DNA of 64,000 nt from Bidens hawaiensis (taxonomy: Eukaryota > Streptophyta > Magnoliopsida > Asterales > Asteraceae), in assembly GCA_021521415.1 (NCBI GenBank), contig JAIQDT010009041.1, positions 22,115 through 86,114 of the forward strand. The letters are read 5' to 3'. The notes beneath the pieces were generated by a model, which had not been told where the DNA came from, ran no database searches, and was given only the letters and a program-made list of their open reading frames with translations. This document shows positions 55,226 to 64,000 of this stretch, in pieces. Numbering within the stretch: the stretch's first letter is position 1; each line of letters begins with the position of its first letter. The translations under genes were made by a program, and so were the position numbers.

Positions 55226-56780
55226 CAATTGTTGATTGTTCCAGTCTGACTTCTAGTTGAAACGCCAGCTTCAAGGGGACCAATGATACTGTCAATGAGG
55301 TGGTCCCGTTGAATTCTTGATGGAATAGAATGGTCGGGAATAGAACAGTTTGCTGGTAAGTTGGTGGATCTTCGAGAGCATCAGTGAGAGGGTTTCTCCA
55401 TCCCGATGCTGCGGTACTATGTGAGTACGAGGTACTGGCAATACACTCGTTTGGAATGGCATCAGTGAATAGAGTGCTACCGAATATCTGACGAATGACA
55501 CTCTCCCCCTCAACTGGTGAAATCTCTGTTGTAGAGGGTTCTTGTGGGGATACAATCTTGGTGAAATTCTCTTCCAGGTTCTCTGATGTCGGCTGAGTGG
55601 TGTTGGAAGGTTCAGATGGGTCCACACTTAGCATAGGAAACACCTCAGTATCAACCGAAATATCTTCTTCATCATCGACAACAGTAGAAATTTCTCCCCC
55701 TGAGTTATTTGAGTCGACCACAGGAAACAAATTAAATGGCTTAAACAGCTTGTCATAATCAAATAACCAGTCAGGCCCCACGCGAGCATCTGTCTCATTT
55801 TCTTCAAGCCAACGTACATCATATGATTCTACGATCTATTTTGACACCTTGTTGTAGACTCTGTAAGCAGTTCGACCAGCATAGCCAATAAAATAATAAT
55901 CATCTGCCTTGGCTTCAAACTTAGGATTCGACTCAAGATTCAGCAAAGTGCACGGACACCCAAATGCTCAAAAGTGTGCTGCTGTGGGCTTGTGACCGTA
56001 AACAATTTCATAGGGAGTTTTCATCTGAGGTTTGTTGATCAACACCCGATTTTGAACGTAACAGGCAGTGTTGACCGCCTCAGCCTAGAAGAATAGTGGT
56101 AGCTTTGAATCACACAATATCGTTCTTGCAACTTCGATGAGAGTAGGTTCCTTCTTTCAGCAACACCATTCTACTGCGGGGTACGAGCTGAGCTGTACTG
56201 ATGAGATATTCCCTTTTCGGCACAAAAATGATTCAGTATAGTATTCTTGAACTCTGTGCAATTATCATAACGAGTTCTCTTGAGCTTCAAGTTCAACTGA
56301 TTTTCCATAAGCACCACGAACTTCTTGATTAGTTCAGCTGTTTCACCTTTATTCGACAAGAAAAACACCCAAGTGAAACGAGAGTAGTCATCGGTGATGA
56401 ACAGACAGTGATTACTACGAGACAAGCTCAGGACATGAACTGGACCAAACAGATCCATGTGAAGCAATTGAAAGACACTGGAGATTGTATTAATCAACTT
56501 CGGCTTGTGTGCTTTTCGATGATGCTTGCCTAACGCACAAGCCACACACTTTTCTATAGTCACAAAATCTTTAACTGGCAGGCCACGTACAATATTGTTT
56601 TTCACAAGACGATTCAGGGTTTTGACATTTGCATGACCAAGAGGGAGATGCCAAAGCATGGCATTATGTTCTGACACTTTAGAAAACAAACAAGTAATTT
56701 CGTTGGGAACGTTCTTGTTCATATCGATCAGGTAGGCATTGTCTTTCCTCTGAGATCTGACCAGAACCCAATCCTCTGGT
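55226..56780 (-). pseudogene. integrase and spacer of Ty1/copia element A
   Basis: From 56780 down: DWVLVRSQRKDNAYLID, the GAG-pre-integrase motif LWHLPLGHANVKTLNRL and CVACALGK, then integrase core with LLHMDLFGPVHV, FITDDYSRFTWVFFL and RTRYDNCTEFKN. A TAG at 56171 stops the longest frame before the NGVAERR block; three more in-frame stops follow by 55830. The acidic Ser/Thr spacer at 55230-55780 (VDPSEPSNTTQPTSENLEEN) links integrase and RT. Element B has inserted at 56780, separating this from upstream gag and protease, which are outside the window. Confidence 0.9.
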
Positions 56781-57776
56781 TGTTGGGTATTAACAAGATT
56801 ATTAAAGTGATAAAATCCCTATTTTACCAAAAACGCAACGGAAATAAGTTTTAAATCTTGTTAATTTAATATGTATAAAACCGATTTTACACATGCAAAA
56901 CCCAAGCCCGGATCCAAATACGAAATGCATACTATCAAACACATGCATGTTAAAGCTACCTTTCAAATCCAAGGAAGAGGAAGGAGATGATGATGAAGAA
57001 GGCAAGAACTTGAATATGAAGCTACTCAAGCTAGCATACCCCAAGCTTTCAAACAAACACCACTTGTAGCTAGGATTTTCACTTGACAATACTCCTTGGT
57101 TCCTTTTCTATGGCCGTCCAAAGAGAGGAAGAAAGGGAGAGTGAGTAGAGGATTTATCCTCTATTGTGTTCTTATGATCTTACTCTTGACCTTCCAAGAG
57201 AGAAAAAGATGAGAGGATAAAATCCCTTTTGTGTCTTGTGTATAATGAAAGAAGGAAGGAAGATCTTGGTAGTCATTCAAACCACCTCACAAGTCCCTCA
57301 ATAGAAACCTTTGCATGTCTCCACTTAAGAAGATATAATAATAAAATATTCCAATCAAGAAAAGAGAGGGGGGGGGGGCTCCCCCTTCCATCCTTTTATT
57401 ATTATTATTATTTTTTTATCTTTTATATCATAAAACTCAATTGTGTTATTTCCCAAAATAAACATAACACAATATAGGTAACATGCTTGGTAACTATTTT
57501 CACATATTGTTATTTAACCATTTAAATAACACTATGGAATGTTCTCTTTCAAAATATAAATCATCCATACGATTTATTTACTACACAAGTACATTGTATT
57601 TAGAAACCCTTTTCCTAAGTAACTCAAGTGTTAATATTCATTTGTTATGATCACATCATATGTAAACAAATATTATTGGTGTTTGTCTAGCTTGTTATTG
57701 GGTATGACCCAACTTGGATCATGACGTACTAGCCACATCAATTATAATATGTGTCTTGGGCATATCGAGTCCAACA
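56781..57776 (-). repeat. 3' LTR of Ty1/copia element B (996 bp)
   Basis: Ends are TGTTGG...CCAACA, a perfect 6-base inverted pair. A purine tract AAGTGGGGAT abuts the right end (57777-57786, minus strand), marking this as the 3' LTR of a minus-strand element. A TATA box ATATAAAAG lies at 57420-57428. A run of 11 G near 57366 lies in the leader. The left flank CTGGT (56776-56780) should recur at the 5' LTR outside the window. Confidence 0.9.
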
Positions 57777-58600
57777 ATCCCCACTTGCACAAGATACATA
57801 GAAGATTGATGCAAGTATCAAATACTGCCTAACTACGGTTTACTACCCCTAATACGCATGACGAAGTGCCATTCAATAACATCATCCCCTTCAAGTCCCT
57901 TACTGGAAATGATTTAGGTACATCTATCATTTATCCTTTTGCCACAGATGTCATGTCAAATCCAGAGACACAGAGTGATCATTCTCTGTTGATTTAACTT
58001 ACAGGCCTTAGACATCTCACTCTCAACGAATAAGAGGGACAAATCCCCTCTTGACTACATACGTCTCTCACAATCACCTTGTACCAGACCTGATCTTAGC
58101 CTTATGTACTGTCATGTTTCAGAGCAGCGAAGAACTAAGTCAACGTATAATACTTGGTGACTATCAAGACCTAATATGTATCTCAGGTCGGAGGATACTA
58201 TGATATTCGCCTTTACTCAAATTTACTTATGATCAATCACAAGAATTCCATGTAGTAATATTTGAGAGCGGGTCAGTCCAATATTTATAACCCATAAATA
58301 TCTATGAACCTTGGCAGTAACCCTTGCTCTATATTCATATCCCATGAATATCCACCAATCCAAGTTCATAATAGTCTTACCTTCATATTTGTTCCCACAA
58401 ATATGAGCGACTACAGACATTTAGAATAAGGAACTTATTCACGGATTTAAACATGCTAAAATGGAACATAACTCAAAATGTTATATTCATAAACCATAAT
58501 CATATGAATGAGTCAAAATAACAATTGTTCTGATATCCAAATACAAAATTCGATCATATCCAATCACTAGAATATCGAAGTCCTAAGGCACAAGTATGAC
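57777..58600 (-). other. 3' noncoding region of element B
   Basis: About 820 bases between the purine tract and the end of the RNase H region. CCCATGAATATCCACC and similar phrases recur near 58300-58400 (ATAAATATCTATGAACC), a small tandem motif. No coding region is seen. Confidence 0.5.
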
Positions 58601-59300
58601 CCTCATGCTTTGGCCTTTCAAGGAGCTTCGTGAGTGGTCCACAATGTTTTGATTGGTGTGAACTTTGCGAATACATATCTTTCCCTTTTCAACTTCATCC
58701 CTTATGTAGTTGAACCTCCACTCAATGTGCCTCGTCTTTTAATGTGCAATCGCACTCTCGTTGTCACAAAAGATCTCTAGAGGGTCCTGAATGGTACGGA
58801 CTACCCCTAGGTCGGCAATGAATTTTCTAATCCACGCAGCTTCTTGAGCTTCCAATGAGGTGGCGATGTATTCCGATTCCATGGTGGATAAAGCTACCAC
58901 GTCTTGTTTTGAGCTCTTCCAAGAGATTGCCCCACCATTCATAACGAAAACATATCCCGATTGTGATCTAGAATCATCTCGATCAGTTTGGAAACTCGCA
59001 TCCGTGTAACCCTTTACAACGAGTTCCTCCTTGCCCAAACCATATATTAGAAACATAGTCCTTCTAAGGTATTTTAATATACTCTTGACCGCCATCCAAT
59101 GGCTACTTCCCGGATTATGTTGGAATCTACTTGTCATGCTTAAAGCGCATGATACATCCGGTCTAGTGCATATCATTGCATACATGATGGATCCAATAGC
59201 CGATGCGTATGGGATTCCATTCATTTTCTCTTGCTCATCCTTTGAGCTTGGACATTGAGACCTACTCAATATCGTTCCTCTTTGAATAGGTACCAAACCT
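58601..59300 (-). pseudogene. RNase H of Ty1/copia element B
   Basis: The frame reads MYAMICTRPDVSCALSMTSR (connection domain), then VVKGYTDASFQTDRDDS, SGYVFVMNGGAISWKSSKQ, LSTMESEYIATSLEAQEAAW and EIFCDNESAIAH, ending at a TAA (58739). RNase H sequence continues in frame past that stop with a TRHIEWRFNYIRDEV block, so it is one nonsense mutation. A frameshift near 59290 separates it from RT. Confidence 0.9.
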
Positions 59301-60260
59301 TTCTGGAGTTCTCCATCTTGAACCTCTTCAAGATTTTGTCAATGTATGCACTTTGGTTTAAACCTATCAACCTGATCTATCCCTATAGATCTTTATTTCC
59401 AAAATATAGGTGGCTTCACCATGATCCTTGATAGAAAAACAACTTCCAAGCCATGCTTTTACCCCATCCATGGTTGGAATGTCATTCCCAAATAGTAGTA
59501 TGTCATCAACATACAATACTAAGAAGGTAATGATGCTCCCACTAGCTTTCTTATACACACAAGCTTCATCACTATTTTTGATGAACCCAAATTTCTTAAC
59601 TTCTTCATCAAATCGGTGATTCCAACTTCTTCAATCCATAGATTGATATCTTTAACTTGCATACTTTGTTAGGATGTTGTGGATCGACAAAACCTTTGGG
59701 TTGAACCATATAGACATCTTCCTCAAGATGCCCATTTAGGATAGCGGTTTTGACATCCATTTGCCATATCTCATAGTCATAATATGCGGCTATGGCAAAC
59801 AATATCCTAATAGACTTTAGCATTGCTACGGGAGAAAAAGTTTCATCATAGTCAACCTCTTGAGTTTGAGTGAAACCTTTTGCTACAAGTCTTGCTTTAT
59901 AAGTATCCAAGTTTCCATACATATTGGTTTTCTTCTTGAAAACCCACTTACTTCCAACCGGTTTGGAATTAAGAGGTGGTACAACCAAATCCCATACTTG
60001 GTTGTCATGCATGGATTGCATCTCTACGTTCATGGCTTCAAGCCATTTGTCACAATCGGATTGTAACATTGCATCACGGTATGTGGTGGGTTCATCCGAA
60101 TCTACCACATAGCACCCATCCATGAAAAATCCATATCTTTCGGGTGGATGACTAATCCTACCGGATTTGCGAACGTTTTGTGTGTCTTGATCAACCATTT
60201 GATCATTCTCAACAGCCTCTTGTTGAGTGCTAGTTTTAACCAAACGTGTATCGGATTGTG
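59301..60260 (-). pseudogene. RT of Ty1/copia element B
   Basis: RT begins near 60120: SDCDKWLEAMNVEMQSMHDN, then WVFKKKTNMYGNLDTYKARL and MDVKTAILNGHLEEDVYMVQ, broken by a frameshift near 59620. The palm motif LYVDDILLFGND lies near 59500 in another frame, followed by WLGSCFSIKDHGEATYIL. At least two frameshifts. Confidence 0.9.
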
Positions 60261-60264
60261 GTTC

Positions 60265-60960
60265 TTAATCCTCCTCGAGTTCCACCGTTCTACTAGTACA
60301 TTCCATAAGGAACTTGGTTTCCATGAACTCGGCCTTTCGAGCAACAAATACCTTTTGCTCGGTTGGGTTGTAGAAATAATATCCCATAGAGTCCTTGGGA
60401 TATCCTACAAATATACACTTACTGGATCGATTTTCAAGTTTGTTTTGGGTGTTGTTCTTGACATAAGCCTCACAACCCCATACCTTTAAATATGACAATG
60501 ATGGAACCCTTCCATTCCATATTTCATAAGGTGTTTTGTCCACTTTCTTGGTTGGGGCCATATTTAGAATACGGGCTGCGGAGAGCAAAGTGAAACCCCA
60601 AAATGATAGAGGCAATGTCCTTCTAGCCATCATAGATTGACTATATCTAATAGAGTTCCATTCCTCCTCTCGGACACACCATTATGTTGTGGTGTTCCGG
60701 GTGGGGTAAGTTGTGAGATGATCCCACAACTCCTAAGATGATCTCGGAAAGCATCACTTAGGTATTCACCTCCTCTATCCGAACGAAGTACTTTGATGGT
60801 TTTATCGAGTTGATTTTGTACTTCATTTTGGAAGACTTTGAACATTTCAAAGGCTTCATCTTTGTGTCTTAACAAGTACACATACCCATAGCGACTATAA
60901 TCGTCGATAAAAGTAATGAAGTATCTTTCACCATTCCTTGTCATTGTCTTAAAAGGACCA
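60265..60960 (-). pseudogene. integrase core and C-terminal part of Ty1/copia element B
   Basis: Core in 60630-60944: FITFIDDYSRYGYVYLLRHK, VLRSDRGGEYLSDAF and TPQHNGVSERRNGTLLD with the catalytic Asp and Glu. After a frameshift near 60635 the C-terminal part follows (KTPYEIWNGRVPSLSYLKVW, RSSKCIFVGYPKDSMGYYFY). A stop at 60265 separates it from the RT frame, which is otherwise the same frame. Confidence 0.9.
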
Positions 60961-62524
60961 CATACTTCCGAATGTATGATACCCGATAAGTCTTTTTCCC
61001 TTCATTTGTTCCACTAAAGGGGTCCTCGGTCATCTTTCCAAGTAAACAAGACTCACACTTATCAAATGAATCACCTTCACTTGATTCCAAAAGACCATTC
61101 TTTTGAAGTGTATGTATGCGATCTTTGTTTATGTGACCAAGGCGACAATGCCAAAGATAAGTCTTACTCAAATCCATTTTGAGTTTCTTGGTGCTTGGTT
61201 GGTACAACATGTTATCAAAGGATGTGTTATCATGAACTAATTCATAAATGCCATTAGACGGCATTGCTTTAAAATAAAAGACATCATTCATGAAAACACA
61301 AATACCATTGTCCATAAACTTAAAATCATAAGCATATTGTCTTAACAAAGAAACTGAGATAATGTTCCTAGTCAAATTAGGAGCATACAAAATATCTTTC
61401 AAAATAACTTCCAAACCATTTGGAAGGTTCAATGTGTAGTCTCCTTGGGCTTCGACAACAACCTTTGCTCTGTTGCCCATGAAGAGACTAATATCTCCTT
61501 TCTTGAATCCTTCATTTCCCTTGAACCCCTGCAATGAATTGCATATATGAGTTCCACATCCGGTATCCAATACCCATGTGTTAGAGGAAATAAGATTAAG
61601 ATCAATATGAATCATGAAAGTTGTACCTGAGGTTTGCCCCGCATCCCTCTTAGCTTTCAACTCTTTGAGATGGGTTGGACAATTCCTCATCCAATGCCCA
61701 ATATCCTCACATCCAAAGCATGGATCCTCCGAGCTAACCTTTAGCTTCTTTGGTTTGGGTGGTTCCACTTTAGCCTTTCCTTTGAACTTGCCCTTGACTT
61801 GTCCCTTACCTTTGGCAACCTATGCCTTGGGTTCTGGGTGATGCCTTTTCTTATTGCCTCCCTCATTGATCGTGAGAACGGGCAAAACCTTTTTACCCAT
61901 TCCCGTCTCGGCCGTTTTAAGCATTGCATGAAGCTCACCAATGCTCTTGTCCCACCCATTCATGTTATAATTCATAACAAATGTCTCAAACCTTTTGGTT
62001 AGGCCATTTAGGATCAAATCCGTGGTTAACTCATTTGAGACGTGACAATTAAGGCGCTCGAGACGATCAATGTGGCTTTTCATCTTAAGTACATAAGATG
62101 AAACCGATTGGGTTTCTTCCATATGACATGCATGAAGCGCTCGAACCGTTTCGAAGCGTTCCACACTAGCTTGTGTAAGGAACATTTCCTTAAGTTGGGT
62201 GATCATGTCGTATGCCCCATGAAGTTCAAAGTCCTTTTGAATCTCAGGAATCATAGTTCCCAACATGAGGCAAGAAACTTGCACCGAATCCTCATTGTGC
62301 TTGACCCAATTGTTATAGTCTTTGGTATCGTCAATGCTAGGTTCATCGGGAATTGGATATTCTAATACATAGTATTTCTTTTCTTGCTTGAGAACGATTC
62401 TCAAGTTTCGATACCAATCCATAAAGTTGGTATAGTTTAGACGATCCTTATCGAGAATAGATCTTAGTGATAGGTTATTAACGGGTGGAATAATAACGTT
62501 AGGTGGATTGTTGATTGCGGCCAT
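60941..62524 (-). pseudogene. gag, protease and pre-integrase region of Ty1/copia element B
   Basis: Gag (61820-62524) starts MAAINNPPNVIIPP and matches the UBN2-type copia gag with YTNFMDWYRNLRIVLKQEK. A TAG at 61820-61822 interrupts it just before a basic linker; the same frame resumes with the CCHC knuckle CFGCEDIGHWMRNC, protease WVLDTGCGTHIC and the pre-integrase motif LWHCRLGHINKDRI. A one-base loss in an A-run near 60990 shifts the frame before the integrase core. With these breaks the polyprotein cannot be made. Confidence 0.9.
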
Positions 62525-64000
62525 CTACAAATATAACAAAGCTCAATTTTAGTATTTTTAATATCAATTATTTTAATTGTTAATACTCTTTTATGTCTCC
62601 AAGACAATTAATGATTAAAATCTAGAACCCAACGTTACATTCAAATAGCAGTTAAGTGACCTTTATCCTACTATTCAAACTAACAAGGTAGTCAATGCTT
62701 GACGATTGCAACCCTTTGCAACTTCTAGTTTTATGGGATCGGTTAAGCATCTTATGCTTAGTTGGCATGTTTAATCCCATCAACACCATTGTACACCATG
62801 CTTCGGTGACCCTATTCACATGGTTTCCAATTTAAGTTCTCCTACTTACACACGTGTGAGTTTACATATACAAGTGGTTAGGTGACCTTTATCCCACAAA
62901 TATGGCAAACCCACCTCAACTCACAAGTTTCCTCTAATGCAGTTAGGTGACCTTTATCCCACACCGAGTTCCCAAGTGATTCGAGTGTCATATAAAAGGA
63001 TGGTGTTCAACTTATTTTATAAAAGGGATTTTAGTTTTCTAAATTATAGATTGGAAAACCTTTTATGTACCTTTCATTTGCATGCATTCAAATGTATGGT
63101 ACTTAGTTGAAAAACCCATTTTCAAAGTTCCTATTAATAAAACCCATTTTATTATGAAATCATTAGCCTTTAATAAAACCAATTTTTATTACCTAACGAT
63201 TTCTAAGGAACCAATTTTATGCTTAGTTGTTGATTTTAAGTTGTTAGCAAACCATATTGCAATAACACAAACAAAATTAAAACAACCATGCAAACATAAA
63301 ACATACACAACCACAAGTTCATAACCATAGCCTCCTAATGTTGACTACACTTGTTGACCGAAGACAAGTGTGCCAAAAGTCTCTCTTAAGGGACCCAAAA
63401 GGACATGAGCTTGTGTCGGTGAACTCCCACTTGATCCCGGATCCAAATACTCCAAGTGTTCACCCCCGTGTTATGGTCTCCATCATTTTATTTGGGCTCT
63501 CTTCCTTTGCATCTTCTTTTACAAAAATATATCTTAATACATTTTTCTCTAGTAAAAGAAATGCATCTAATCTACTTATTATTACAAACAAAATGAATGA
63601 ATAAATAGATTACAAACCCAAATAAATATTACAACCATATTGAATGAACAAACAACCATTTGAATGAACAAACAATCAACACAAACATTCAACCAAACAC
63701 AAGGCCATAGCTAGGTTATAAACATTGATTACATATCCAAATATGCAATAACACAATGACCCAAAATTGGTTCCCCTTTCCCTAAAACTTTCGGCCCAAA
63801 CTTGACAAAACCGAAAGTTTCGGGTTTTGTCCAAACAACACAAATAATCATCCAAATGACTTAGTTTTTCAAGATTACCACATGCAGGTAAAGTATAACC
63901 TTGGAAAACCATGGGGTAACCAAAACTCCCAAAATTTTCGGCCATATGGTAAAACCCCACCATAAACCCAAAATTTTTTAGGTCTAATGAAGCATGCATC
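62525..64000 (-). other. long 5' leader of element B, running off the window
   Basis: No primer-binding site or 5' LTR is visible, so the leader exceeds 1.4 kb or holds a further insertion. Three copies of GTTAGGTGACCTTTATCCCA occur at about 62650 (changed), 62877 and 62942. A 107-codon minus-strand frame at 63676-63999 shows no known motif and I do not call it a gene. Confidence 0.45.

Noticed and set aside
63676..63999. 107-codon minus-strand frame at the right edge
   Set aside because: No recognised motif and it lies in the presumed leader of element B; kept only as a note.

Overview
The window looks like repeat-rich nuclear DNA of a flowering plant. It is AT-rich, full of LTR retrotransposons with plant-type ends (TGTAACA/TGTGACA, TGTTGG), DNA transposons and foldback elements, and has one ordinary intron-containing nuclear gene. 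The retroelement families resemble those common in Asteraceae, but that taxonomic call is recollection and cannot be proved here.

Layout. (1) 1-3400: right half of a Ty3-type element that carries gag but no protease, RT or integrase, ending in a 2.0 kb LTR. (2) 3401-7188: two LTRs of one family in opposite orientation; the second is a solo LTR with a perfect 5-bp target duplication (TGAAT). (3) 7189-12600: intergenic AT-rich DNA with weak helicase-like exon relics, a ~400 bp tandem duplication, and three consecutive foldback elements lying in TA-rich tracts. (4) 12624-38903: a Mutator-like transposon whose long terminal inverted repeats are 26 kb apart because other elements have landed inside. 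It has a broken mudrA-type transposase gene reading rightward and an apparently intact 108-aa GRF zinc-finger gene reading leftward from the other end. Nested inside is Ty3 element C (16984-33283, TSD CCTAT), a deletion derivative, and inside C is Ty3/Tekay-type chromovirus D (18596-30037, TSD TTATG, two 2768-bp LTRs in which I saw two differences). C and D each carry an extra sense-strand ORF of about 250 codons between primer-binding site and gag. (5) 39161-43340: the only convincing host gene, a five-exon minus-strand gene for a 744-aa RanBP2-type zinc-finger protein of the organelle OZ/VAR3 class, with a (CTG)12 tract just upstream. (6) 43610-44101: a hAT-type MITE. (7) 45047-64000: a Ty3 LTR split by a reverse solo LTR and then by a Sirevirus-like Ty1/copia element (A), which is itself split by a second Ty1/copia element (B) that runs off the right edge.

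How it fits together. Almost all coding sequence is transposon-derived. Most pol genes are broken by stops or frameshifts; even the young element D has an altered protease active site, a stop in RT and a frameshift in integrase. The features most worth a second look are the pre-gag ORFs, the mudrA plus GRF-gene arrangement in the Mutator element, the TTCGC-cored tandem arrays found in three LTR families, and an R-U5 module apparently shared between a Ty1/copia LTR and Ty3 LTRs.
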